The notes beneath the pieces are model-generated. The model was given only the letters and a program-made list of their open reading frames with translations. It was not told the origin of the DNA and ran no database searches. This document shows positions 9,326-17,357 of a DNA stretch of 64,000 nt, piece by piece. Within the stretch, counting starts at the first letter, position 1; every line of letters starts with the position of its first letter. A program made the translations under genes and the position numbers. The stretch comes from an uncultured Roseburia sp. (GTDB lineage Bacteria > Bacillota > Clostridia > Lachnospirales > Lachnospiraceae): NCBI GenBank assembly GCA_910587865.1, contig CAJUNX010000009.1, forward strand, positions 54,375-118,374. The letters are read 5' to 3'.

Positions 9326-9334
9326 ATTCTAGCA
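9326..9334 (-). promoter_or_regulatory. Extended -10 promoter for the CapD-type gene
   Basis: Minus-strand TGCTAGAAT (TGn plus TAGAAT), with no good -35 at the right distance. The 186-base gap that holds it also has a minus-strand run of seven T's (near 9403-9409) a little below the flippase stop, but the stem in front of that run is poor. Confidence 0.5.
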
Positions 9335-9464
9335 CACTTCTCACACAATATCCATAGCTGTATTGTTAGTATTTTCCGAAAGTTGTCCTTTCACTTGTAA
9401 AAAAAGCACTAAATAGCGGATATTCTGCTGGAAAATATCTGATTTATTGCAATTATCAGCCAGT

Positions 9465-10916
9465 TCACCCGCCCCTGCGATTCCGGATCCTGCATCCGGC
9501 TTTCTTTATCAGCTCCGCAATCAGCTCATTTTTCAGAATTGCCAGGCTGCCGAAGTAAATGATCACGGCGCAGAGAATGATCGGAACCGCCATCCATGGC
9601 GCTGTGCCTGCCGTCTGCTTTAACAGTACGACGGAAACGACAAGCAGAAACAGCGAAATCCGCATGGTAAAAACAAAATTCCCCCCGATCCGCAGTGTAT
9701 AATATTTCCGCGCATGCCACAGCAGAATCCCCGTCACCACAAATTCAGCCATCACGGAGGCAATTGCCGCGCCCTCCTGCCGGTATGCCGGAATCAGAAA
9801 CAGATTTGACACCGCGTTGATGACGGCTCCTCCGATACTGGCCCAAAGAATCATCCGTTCCATCCCGACTGCCGTAAGCACGATATGTCCCAGGAAATAC
9901 GCAATGGAAAATACGGGCACCAGAACACTTAAGATCTGAAGCGTCCGGATGGATGGCAGAAATGCGTTCCCGAACAGCAGCGGGACAATCATGTCCGCCG
10001 TGAGCGCCAGCCCTGCCGCGCCGGGAAGAGAAAGAAGGAGTAAGATCTTTGTCCCCCTCGCAAGAAGCGCATCACAGTTTTCTTTTTCTCCCCTTTTATA
10101 ATAGGAGCTGATACGCGGATAAAACACGGCCACGAGCGCAATGACCACCGTATATGTCATCCGCACGATCCTGACTGGATTTGAGTAATACCCCACGCAC
10201 ACTTCCCCGTGAAAATATTCCAGCATCACGGTATCGAGCATCGTGTAAATCTCCGTCGCGACGGCGGACGCCAGCAGGATCAGCACCGGCCGCATGTGCT
10301 GCCGGATCCGGATTCCACTGACCGGCGCCACATATCGCGGAAGGCGCAGCGCATTGGGCAGATTATTCCCCGCCGTTGCTATGCACAGGATCAGCGCATA
10401 GATCAGATAATCACCCGCGTCCTTCACAAAAAGAAGCATCAGTACAAACGAAGCGATTTTAACCGCAAACCCTCTGACCGCGATAAAACCGTATTCCTCT
10501 ATCCCCTGATAAAACCAGTCAATGTTAAAAATATTTAAGACGATCATCAGTCCCATAATTTGAAACAGCATCCTGCGCTCCGCGAAGTAGGGAACGCTGT
10601 TCACAAAAATATAATACGCCGCCAGGCAGATCAGCGTCGAGATCAGATTGATCAGAAACAATTCAAAAAAAGTCCGGCTCCGCTGCTCTTTCGTCTCATT
10701 GTTCTGTGCGATCGCCTTCACCCCGTATCCCGGCAGTCCGAGCGATGCCACAAAAACAAAATAGGAGACGATCGTGTTCGCATAAGCGACCCTACCGACC
10801 CCCTCCGGCAGCAGTACTCTGGATATATATGTCGTTGTCACAAGCGGAAACAACGCCGTAAATCCCTTGTATGCCATATTAAATACTGAATTTTTCGCCA
10901 ACGATTTTTTTTCCAT
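9465..10916 (-). CDS. Wzx-type oligosaccharide flippase
   Basis: MOP-superfamily flippase that turns undecaprenyl-linked repeat units to the outer face. It begins KNSVFNMAYKGFTALFPLVTT, a typical Wzx first helix, and carries about 12-14 hydrophobic segments through to residue 470. Phe/Tyr-rich VYYSNPVRIVRMTYTVVIAL-type sequence lies in the middle, and the C-terminal tail is basic. Length (483 residues) is normal. The ATG at 10916 is preferred to the TTG four codons upstream because GGAGAG lies just before it. It pairs with the Wzy-like protein at 22928-24097 for Wzx/Wzy-dependent assembly. Confidence 0.92.
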   Translation of the reverse strand: MEKKSLAKNSVFNMAYKGFTALFPLVTTTYISRVLLPEGVGRVAYANTIVSYFVFVASLGLPGYGVKAIAQNNETKEQRSRTFFELFLINLISTLICLAAYYIFVNSVPYFAERRMLFQIMGLMIVLNIFNIDWFYQGIEEYGFIAVRGFAVKIASFVLMLLFVKDAGDYLIYALILCIATAGNNLPNALRLPRYVAPVSGIRIRQHMRPVLILLASAVATEIYTMLDTVMLEYFHGEVCVGYYSNPVRIVRMTYTVVIALVAVFYPRISSYYKRGEKENCDALLARGTKILLLLSLPGAAGLALTADMIVPLLFGNAFLPSIRTLQILSVLVPVFSIAYFLGHIVLTAVGMERMILWASIGGAVINAVSNLFLIPAYRQEGAAIASVMAEFVVTGILLWHARKYYTLRIGGNFVFTMRISLFLLVVSVVLLKQTAGTAPWMAVPIILCAVIIYFGSLAILKNELIAELIKKAGCRIRNRRGG

Positions 10917-10964
10917 GCTTCTCTCCAATCATTCCCTGCCTTTACCCGGCCGCTCTGCCCTGGT

Positions 10965-11708
10965 TCAGATGCGTCGCAGGCAGATCAGCAGTTTCCTCTT
11001 CATGTAAAACAAATTCCGGTGCAGCCAGTCCGTCCGGCTGGCGCCGCAGACGGTCCGAATCCATCCGGCATCCCGATAATGACGCGCCAAACGCCGAAAC
11101 CCTTTGTTATATGCAGAATTAATTTTTCCTCCCGACAGATGAATCATCGGAATGTCGCATACATACACATGTCCACCGCCGGCGCGGGCCGCGAGGCAGC
11201 GCTCCACTGCGTACAGATGCCAGTCATCGCAGAGCTTTTCGTCAAACGGTCTCTCCCGGAAACACTCTGTCCATCCGCCAAAAAAACATTCGTCAACCGT
11301 TTCGCACCCGGTCATGCCATGATATTCCAGTTCTCCTGCCGTCACCAGCTCTTCCCTGTGCCGCACCTGTGAGAGCACGCAGACATCCCCGCCTTTGCCC
11401 CTTTTTTTGCCTGAAACCGCACCGGCCACCCCCAGGATATCATAAGGTCCCGTCTGTTCCAGATACCCCAGAAAGCGCGCAAGCATGTCCTCTTCTGGCA
11501 GGCGGATGTCCTGGTGAGAATAAACGATATATTTCGTTTTTACAGCTCCACTCACGGTGTTCAGCGCACTGCTGCAGGATTTATACTGCCGCTTTCGGTT
11601 GTCAATCCCGATCAGATCACATGTAATATTCTGTTTTTTCAGCGTTTCCCGGAATTCCTGATACTGCTGCCAGTCATTATAACAACATACGACGGTTATA
11701 AGCTTCAT
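10965..11708 (-). CDS. Glycosyltransferase-like protein (GT-A fold, family unclear)
   Basis: About 247 residues. The N-terminus MKLITVVCCYNDWQQYQEF resembles GT2 openings. KYIVYSHQDIRLPEEDM near residue 75 carries the acidic HQDIRLP motif found in a GT-A group in capsule loci. FFGGWTECF near 160 and DDWHLYAV near 175 complete the active-site-like region. The tail is basic (YMKRKLLICLRR). The ATG at 11708 is preferred to the upstream TTG at 11735; AGGGG lies about 12 bases before it. It sits between the GT2 gene and the flippase gene in the same direction. Assignment as a glycosyltransferase is by motif only. Confidence 0.72.
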   Translation of the reverse strand: MKLITVVCCYNDWQQYQEFRETLKKQNITCDLIGIDNRKRQYKSCSSALNTVSGAVKTKYIVYSHQDIRLPEEDMLARFLGYLEQTGPYDILGVAGAVSGKKRGKGGDVCVLSQVRHREELVTAGELEYHGMTGCETVDECFFGGWTECFRERPFDEKLCDDWHLYAVERCLAARAGGGHVYVCDIPMIHLSGGKINSAYNKGFRRLARHYRDAGWIRTVCGASRTDWLHRNLFYMKRKLLICLRRI

Positions 11709-11756
11709 AATATCATATTTCCCCTGACATTTCAAATATCTGATTTCTTTCTTCTA

Positions 11757-12698
11757 TCACTCATCCATTTTTCTCATCAGCCTCAAAAACGCCCGATATG
11801 ACTTTGTGATCTGCGAAAAATAAAAGATCTTCGCATCGCAGAAATCCCGGTACAGCGTTTTTGTCGTCACCGCCTCTTTGTGGACACAGCCGATCCGCGG
11901 GGAATACAGCGTCCTTAGTCCCTCGCGCAGCGCCAGATAATAGACGATCTCCTCCTCCGCATACAGAAATGTCTCCGGCCAGAAGCCGTTATATTTGCTG
12001 AGATACAGACGTGAAAAGATCAGGCAGCACCCGTGAAGCAGCGCGCCCTCCGTCTCCTCCTCAACCCGGCTGTCCGCAGCGACGGACTGTCCGTTTACTT
12101 CCCTTGTCGCTGCATTCTGGCCGCTTTCCTTCCCGGCCGTCCCCTGCGCGTCCGGCGTGATCCCGTAATGTCCCGCTGCCAGATTTTTCAGATGCAGCCA
12201 TTTTATCAGCCGGAACATCCACGCTTTTGCATCTGACACCAGGATCTGCTTTCTCATATACCGGGTCGAATAGACCCGCCTGATCGCGACCGGATTCAGG
12301 TGCTGCGTCCGGCTGGCATCCGTGATATCCCCGCCCAGAATGGCAAACGGACGGTCTCTGAAGATGCTCATGATCTGTTCGCAGTAATCACGCTGTTCGA
12401 AGATAATATCACTGTTGGCAGCCACAATAAAATCCGGACGAAAGCATCGGACCGCGTACATGATGCCGAGATTATTCCCGCGCGCAAATCCGAGGTTTTC
12501 TGCCGAACCGATCACGGTAACCTTTGTTTCGTTTTTAAAGTATGCTTCCAGCGCTTCCAGACTCCCGTTCCCGGAGCCGTTATCCACAATCACAATATTT
12601 AAATCTTCCCAGGTCTGAGTATAAAGGATCGATTCTGCACATGCAATGGATTCTTCATACGTCTTATAATTTAAAATAACAAAAGAAATGTTTCCCAT
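11757..12698 (-). CDS. Family 2 glycosyltransferase (rhamnosyltransferase-like)
   Basis: GT2 enzyme resembling WbbL/RfbF rhamnosyltransferases. It has ISFVILNYKTYEESIAC at the start, VIVDNGSGNGSLEAL near residue 37, GFARGNNLGI near 70, and VAANSDIIF (in place of DxD) near 92. A hydrophobic stretch follows and GCCLIFSRLYLSK near 225. The ETFLYAEEEIVYYLAL motif near 240 is typical of this subgroup. An insertion near residues 175-215 is rich in Gly, Ala and Gln and looks like a flexible linker. A dTDP-rhamnose donor is plausible because all four rfb genes lie in the window, but this is inference. Confidence 0.85.
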   Translation of the reverse strand: MGNISFVILNYKTYEESIACAESILYTQTWEDLNIVIVDNGSGNGSLEALEAYFKNETKVTVIGSAENLGFARGNNLGIMYAVRCFRPDFIVAANSDIIFEQRDYCEQIMSIFRDRPFAILGGDITDASRTQHLNPVAIRRVYSTRYMRKQILVSDAKAWMFRLIKWLHLKNLAAGHYGITPDAQGTAGKESGQNAATREVNGQSVAADSRVEEETEGALLHGCCLIFSRLYLSKYNGFWPETFLYAEEEIVYYLALREGLRTLYSPRIGCVHKEAVTTKTLYRDFCDAKIFYFSQITKSYRAFLRLMRKMDE

Positions 12699-12729
12699 CT
12701 TTTTCTCTGTCTTTCTGTCAAATGAAACA

Positions 12730-13290
12730 TCAGCTCTTCATCAGCCCGGAAAGATCCAGCTTTAACAGCTCCTGACTCCTCTCCTTCACCCGGATGCACT
12801 GATACCCCATATAAATCCCCCAGGGCTTTGTGTCCTTTGCCGCCAGCGTCATGGTGCTCAGCGCGCACCCCTCCGCGATGGTCACGCCCTGCAGAATCGT
12901 AGATCCGGTTCCGATAATCGCATGCTTTCCGATCCGCACGGGTGCATTGATGACATTCGTATATTCTTCCGGGACCGTCGGGTTTGTCATATACTCCCCG
13001 CTGTAATCATCCGTCGTCGCGTATACGGCACAGCGGGATGAAATAGCGGAAAAATCCTCCAGCGTGATCCCGGCCGTCCCGCCGAAGAGCGCCGTCATGA
13101 CCGCAATATGGATATAGTTTCCAAATGTGATCTTCCCGCTCAGCACACAGAAATCGTCAATCCTGACATGATTTCCGATCCGCATCTGAGAAGCTCCGTA
13201 AATGCTGACCTTCCGGCTGATCTGCACATGCTCCCCCAGTTCGGCAAATCCCAATTCCTTCAGTTCCTGTTCCGTGTAATAGCTGGTCAT
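12730..13290 (-). CDS. Hexapeptide-repeat acyltransferase (maltose acetyltransferase-like)
   Basis: Left-handed beta-helix O-acyltransferase. Isoleucine-rich hexapeptide repeats run from HVQISRKVSIYGASQMRIG through RIGKHAIIGTGSTILQGVTI, ending with the usual WGIYMGYQ segment. The start at 13290 (MTSYY) is chosen because GGGAG lies just upstream. The open frame continues upstream to 13554, but that extension runs through the fold-back element at 13405-13563 and reads as noise. The gene follows fkbH in the same direction. It could acetylate the polysaccharide or use the ACP-bound unit made by FkbH. The donor is unknown. Confidence 0.88.
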   Translation of the reverse strand: MTSYYTEQELKELGFAELGEHVQISRKVSIYGASQMRIGNHVRIDDFCVLSGKITFGNYIHIAVMTALFGGTAGITLEDFSAISSRCAVYATTDDYSGEYMTNPTVPEEYTNVINAPVRIGKHAIIGTGSTILQGVTIAEGCALSTMTLAAKDTKPWGIYMGYQCIRVKERSQELLKLDLSGLMKS

Positions 13291-13404
13291 ATGATCTCCC
13301 ATCCTTTCCCTCCTCGCATCGGGCCGTGCGTCTTCCTGCCGATGCCCGCGCCTGTTTTCCGCTCTGTTTCGTTCCGCTGTCCCGCGCCTGTTCTTCTTCG
13401 CCAA

Positions 13405-13563
13405 AGTGTGTTGAAAAATGCTTTCTGCCAGATGTGCATCACAGTTTGTGGGAGATTTGCGCCAGATGAAGGACGCATAGCGGGCTATGTAACCTGAATC
13501 GGGTGCAAATATCACGCAAAATGGGGCATGCAAATGGCAGGAATGATTTTTCAAACACGCACT
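13405..13563. repeat. Fold-back (long inverted repeat) element, about 159 bp
   Basis: Two imperfect arms of about 70 bases meet at a perfect centre CATAGC-GG-GCTATG (13476-13489). The outer parts read GTGTTGAAAAATG...CTGCCA on the left and, inverted, GTGTTTGAAAAATCA...CTGCCA on the right. The right end abuts the stop codon of fkbH. The size, symmetry and intergenic place suggest a miniature inverted-repeat element or a strong transcript hairpin. Confidence 0.7.
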
Positions 13564-15214
13564 ACGCCTCCCAGATCACCGTATGAATATTTCCGACGCC
13601 ATCCTCTGGCACGGCCGTATCCAGCCGCAGCCGGTATGTTTTCTGCGTTTCGTCGGCGCTCACCGTCTCAAATCCCCGGCTTTCCCAAAAATTCTCAACC
13701 GGATTGTTTTTCGGCGTCTTAAGATAGCGAGCACGGATTTCAGAAATTCTATCCTGTTTTAATTTTCTGATCACTTCATCCAAAAATGCTTCTTCCACGC
13801 ATCGTCCCATCACCCGGCAGCTCATCAGAAAATTATCCACAACCGCGGTCTCCTCTTCGATATGGTATAACAATTCCACAACCCAGCCGCTGTTCCCGTA
13901 TTTGTCAGACACCTCCGCCATCAGAAGATGACCGCCCGCGGACAGATACTCCTGCAGTTTTGCTTCATCCATCCGCAGGGTACATACATTAAACTGATTG
14001 GTCTTGTTCATCAGCTGGACCGCCCGGTCCGTAAGCTGCGGTTTCAGCTCCGCGATCCGGATTTTTGTGTCCAGAGACGCCAAATATTCCGCAAACGATC
14101 CCGCCGCTTTTTCCTCCCTGCGGCGCAGCTTTTCCTCCTGATACTGCTTCGTCTTTCTCTGATCCTCATCAGTCAGCTTCCATGTCCAAAAATACGTCTC
14201 GTAGATCTGACGCATCGCAGACGGCAGCGCCGCAATATCCGCCGGGAAATCCGGCACTGCAACCTCCGGCAGAGAAAGCTCCACAGCCTTCCGCTCCGCC
14301 TCGTTGTCATCCACAAAGACAAACGCGTCCAGACCCAGGTTCAGCTCCTTTGCCATTTTCCGGATGTTTTCCTGCTTCGGATTCCAGTCTGCACAGATGA
14401 CCGCAAAATCTTCTTCCCGCAGCACCATCTGAGGATGCTCCCGCAGCACGGCAAGCACGTCCTCCTCATTGTTTTTTGAAGCGATCGCCAGCAGCACGCC
14501 CTGTTCCTTCATTTTGCGGATCTCTCTCTGCGCATCCTGATACGGTGCCCCTTCATGCGCCGGATCAAGCAGGATTCCCCCGATGCCGTCCTCGCCGACC
14601 ACACCGCCCCAGAGCGTATTGTCCAGATCCAGCACCAGCACCTTTCTGCGGACGGTCTGCATGCGTGAAAGCGTCTGCCGGATCTCCCCCGCGAGAAGAT
14701 GTAGCGCCTTCATATCATAGGGGATTGATCCCATATACCAGAAGCGATCCGAATAAAACTGTTTTCTTCCGTATTCCGCAATCAGGCTCTGAAGTTCGAA
14801 ACGATGCAGATTGCGATACTTTCGTGTCAGCGACGAAAGACATTCGTCCCAGTATGCCGCTGCCCGTATGCTCTCGTCCGCCGCATCTTTTTCGCGGATG
14901 ACATCCGGCCTTAAGTCAATTGTTGAGACAAGCAGCCGGCTGGACGGATACTGCTCCGCCAGCTTTCCGACACAGAGCGCTGCCTGGTCTGCCTCCTCCT
15001 GCCGCTCCTTCGCCGTCCTGCACCGGCGCAGCAGCTCATTGCCCTCGAGCAGAACCAGAAGGCACTCCGGCTGAAATGCCTGCAGATCCGGATCCGGCCG
15101 CAGCGCATAAGAGATCCAGCCGCCGTATCCGTTCGGCTGCCAGATCTCGTGCTCTTTTTTCAGCAGACTAAAGAGCATATCCATGTTCACATTCGACAAA
15201 ATGGAAATCCGCAT
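13562..15214 (-). CDS. FkbH-like HAD-family glyceryl-ACP synthase/phosphatase
   Basis: FkbH family: HAD-superfamily enzymes that take 1,3-bisphosphoglycerate, dephosphorylate it and load a glyceryl unit on an acyl carrier protein. The HAD motif I is KVLVLDLDNTLWGGVVGEDG near residue 190, motif II is LAIASKNNEEDV, and the FVDDNEAER motif is near 300. A C-terminal GNAT-like domain (MNKTNQFNVCTLRM, then YGNSGWVVELLYH) is normal for the family. The N-terminal 180 residues are the variable family part. GGAGGG lies before the ATG. It starts 18 bases downstream of the ACP gene, its likely partner, and shares the promoter at 15484-15512. Confidence 0.88.
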   Translation of the reverse strand: MRISILSNVNMDMLFSLLKKEHEIWQPNGYGGWISYALRPDPDLQAFQPECLLVLLEGNELLRRCRTAKERQEEADQAALCVGKLAEQYPSSRLLVSTIDLRPDVIREKDAADESIRAAAYWDECLSSLTRKYRNLHRFELQSLIAEYGRKQFYSDRFWYMGSIPYDMKALHLLAGEIRQTLSRMQTVRRKVLVLDLDNTLWGGVVGEDGIGGILLDPAHEGAPYQDAQREIRKMKEQGVLLAIASKNNEEDVLAVLREHPQMVLREEDFAVICADWNPKQENIRKMAKELNLGLDAFVFVDDNEAERKAVELSLPEVAVPDFPADIAALPSAMRQIYETYFWTWKLTDEDQRKTKQYQEEKLRRREEKAAGSFAEYLASLDTKIRIAELKPQLTDRAVQLMNKTNQFNVCTLRMDEAKLQEYLSAGGHLLMAEVSDKYGNSGWVVELLYHIEEETAVVDNFLMSCRVMGRCVEEAFLDEVIRKLKQDRISEIRARYLKTPKNNPVENFWESRGFETVSADETQKTYRLRLDTAVPEDGVGNIHTVIWEA

Positions 15215-15232
15215 CTTTTCATCCCTCCGTAT

Positions 15233-15445
15233 TTACGCGATAAAACGGTAAAAATCCCCGATTGTCGTAAGTTTTGACACTTCGTCCATGGGGATCATAA
15301 TTCCATATTTCATTTCCACCTCTCCGATCAGCCGCAGCTGCATCAGCGAGTCCCAGGTCTCCACCTCATCCTGCGTTGTCTCAGGTCTCAGGGAACCCTT
15401 CTCTGCCTCCAGAATCTCCTCCATAAAGCTTAAAAATTCTTCCAT
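15233..15445 (-). CDS. Acyl carrier protein
   Basis: A 70-residue acidic helical protein with the phosphopantetheine site WDSLMQLRLIGEVE. The serine near residue 32 is the attachment point. The helix II and III pattern (YGIMIPMDEVSKLTTIGDFY) fits the family. It is not near any fatty-acid gene. It lies immediately before fkbH, so it most likely carries a glyceryl or similar unit for polysaccharide decoration. It is the first gene behind the promoter at 15484-15512. Confidence 0.9.
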   Translation of the reverse strand: MEEFLSFMEEILEAEKGSLRPETTQDEVETWDSLMQLRLIGEVEMKYGIMIPMDEVSKLTTIGDFYRFIA

Positions 15446-15483
15446 CCTTCATCCGCCTTTCTGCCTTACCGGCCATTATCCTG

Positions 15484-15512
15484 ATTTTACCAGTTTCCGT
15501 TTCTCTGTTCAA
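15484..15512 (-). promoter_or_regulatory. Predicted sigma-A promoter of the ACP-fkbH-acyltransferase unit
   Basis: Minus-strand TTGAAC (15507-15512), 17-base spacer, TAAAAT (15484-15489). It lies in the 92-base gap between the GT2 gene and the ACP gene, so the module can be transcribed on its own. Confidence 0.7.
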
Positions 15513-15537
15513 CAGACCTGTATCCTGTTTTCGTCCT

Positions 15538-16362
15538 CTATGCCCCCGAATATCTTGTTTTTGTACCGAGCAGAATCCTGATATACGGTGTGAGGGAGCG
15601 CACCACCGCCGTCCCCAGCCCGAAATTTTTCCGCAGGAAATGAAACCAGTCCGCGAACGGAAGTCCTTTCCGGCTCTCCTTCAGCCGGAGACGCTCCAGT
15701 CTCGGCAGCGTCTCATCCTGCCAGGTCTTCTGCAGGGTATTATCGTTGCATTCGCCCACATATTCGGTAAATATACGGATCTCATAGCCCATTTTGTGAA
15801 TGGAAAGCCCGTAGTCAAAATCTCCGATGCTGTGCTGATAAAACGGGTCGATGGACGCCTTCATGAAAATGTCATGCGGGATCACCACACAGTTGGCGTT
15901 GAACGTGTCAAACTTCTCGTCCGCGGCTTCCGGGCCGTACTTTTTATAGCGGATCCCTTTCACATAGCGGATTCCCCCGTAGCTGAGCTCCCCGTGCTCC
16001 CCGCAGATCGCCCCGATTTTCACCTCGTCTCTTTTCAGCGACGGAAGCATCCGGTCAAACACGCCCGGGAAAAATTTCGTATCGTCATTCATCAGCATAT
16101 AGTACTCATAGTCCGGGTAATGCTCCTTCGCATATTCAATCGCCATATGCATCCCGCGGTTCCAGAATAAGCCGCCGTCTCCCTGCACCACATCGATCCG
16201 GTCCGGCAGCGATGCCAGCATCGTTTCCGTCCCGTCCGTACTCCCGTCATTGACGATCACGTAATCAAAGGCGACCTGTTCGTTGGCCCGAAGCGTGCCG
16301 ATCCCCCGCTCCGTGAGGTCCCTGCGGTTGTAGCAGGTAAAAATTGCCAGTATTCTCATCAT
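15538..16362 (-). CDS. Family 2 glycosyltransferase
   Basis: GT2 enzyme. It begins RILAIFTCYNRRDLTERGI, then VIVNDGSTDGTETML near residue 37, VVQGDGGLFWNRGMH near 58 and the divalent-metal site YYMLMNDDTKFFPGV near 90. IGDFDYGLSIHKMGYEI near 180 is the acceptor-side motif. The QGDGGLFWNRGMHMAI pattern is typical of a subgroup next to rhamnosyltransferases. Two adjacent ATG codons start it, with AGGAG upstream. It overlaps neither neighbour. Confidence 0.87.
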   Translation of the reverse strand: MMRILAIFTCYNRRDLTERGIGTLRANEQVAFDYVIVNDGSTDGTETMLASLPDRIDVVQGDGGLFWNRGMHMAIEYAKEHYPDYEYYMLMNDDTKFFPGVFDRMLPSLKRDEVKIGAICGEHGELSYGGIRYVKGIRYKKYGPEAADEKFDTFNANCVVIPHDIFMKASIDPFYQHSIGDFDYGLSIHKMGYEIRIFTEYVGECNDNTLQKTWQDETLPRLERLRLKESRKGLPFADWFHFLRKNFGLGTAVVRSLTPYIRILLGTKTRYSGA

Positions 16363-16393
16363 ATCTCTCGTGCTCCTTTTTCTCGCGCACCGT

Positions 16394-17338
16394 TTACGGC
16401 TGTCCGATATAGTTTCTGCGAAACAGGTTGTGAAAGATCCGTTTCAGACGGTTCGGCTCCGACAGACGGATCAGTTCTTTTTTCAGCCTGCGCCGCACAT
16501 CCGGTTCCTCACAGATTTGCTCCGGAAAATCACGGATCGCCGCGTCGGTCCGCAGCGCATGCAGCGCTGCGGGCGCCGCCCCCTTTCCGCAGTGTACGCC
16601 CGTGCCGTCCCATCCTTCGTTCCCCACCAGCGAACGCGTCGGGCAAAGAATGAAACCGTCTTTTAAGAAATTGGCGTAATACCAGCGGATCGCCCAGGAA
16701 TTCGTCCCCGCATCGGTCTGCTGCGCTTTTAAAATCCGGTAAAAGTCATACGTATTATCGTAATTAAATTTTTTCCGGTACGCCGCGTCGGTCCGCAGAC
16801 GTTCCCAGCCCGCCGCATTTGCATCAAATTCCGCCCACCGGTCCGCCCAGGTCGCCCAGGACCAGCTCGTCCCCGTCAGACCGCACAAAAAAGACTCCCT
16901 GTCGTAATCCGTGCGGTCATCGAGAAACGAATATCCCGTCACCCCGGTCACCTGCTTCTCGTCCCGGTAGCGCTTAAGCCCGTCGTTCATAAACCGGAGG
17001 AAATACCGGTTTGTCACCAGGTCGTCTTCCAGCACGATCACCGTTCCCCGCCGATTGACAAGCTCCGTCACTCCCTCAATGATATTTTTCGCAAGACCGT
17101 AATTTGTTTCCCGCGCCAGAAGCTCCACGCATGAAAACCCGCTCACGGTCTTTATATATTCACGGATTTCCCGTACGGCTTTTTCATCCGCGTCTTTTTT
17201 CGCCGCGTCGGAGCAGACGTAAAGCTCCGTCTCCGCCGCAAGCTCATTGGCCGCAAGCGCCTCGATGGTGCGCCTGGTATGTTCGGGCCGGTTATACGTA
17301 AAGAGGATCACCGGCGCAAGCATCTGTCTTTCTCCCAT
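16394..17338 (-). CDS. Glycosyltransferase (GT-A, sugar-nucleotide dependent)
   Basis: A 314-residue enzyme starting with APVILFTYNRPEHTRRTI. ELYVCSDAAKKDADEKAV is near residue 40, and the acidic metal site VIVLEDDLVTNRYFLRF near 125. A tryptophan-rich patch GTSWSWATWADRW near 165 and SWAIRWYYANFL near 225 are typical of this capsule GT group. The ATG at 17338 has GAGG about nine bases upstream; the ATG at 17323 is nearly as good. It lies directly after the acyltransferase 3 gene. The sugar is unknown. Confidence 0.82.
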   Translation of the reverse strand: MGERQMLAPVILFTYNRPEHTRRTIEALAANELAAETELYVCSDAAKKDADEKAVREIREYIKTVSGFSCVELLARETNYGLAKNIIEGVTELVNRRGTVIVLEDDLVTNRYFLRFMNDGLKRYRDEKQVTGVTGYSFLDDRTDYDRESFLCGLTGTSWSWATWADRWAEFDANAAGWERLRTDAAYRKKFNYDNTYDFYRILKAQQTDAGTNSWAIRWYYANFLKDGFILCPTRSLVGNEGWDGTGVHCGKGAAPAALHALRTDAAIRDFPEQICEEPDVRRRLKKELIRLSEPNRLKRIFHNLFRRNYIGQP

Positions 17339-17357
17339 ATCTGTCCTCACATTCTTT

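Noticed and set aside
13291..13554. N-terminal extension of the acyltransferase reading frame
   Set aside because: It runs through the fold-back element and lacks a ribosome-binding site; the ATG at 13290 has one and fits the family start.
13405..13563. Fold-back element as a third copy of the hairpin repeat family at 50554 and 53455
   Set aside because: The loop and core sequences differ; only short stretches such as CTGCCA are shared.
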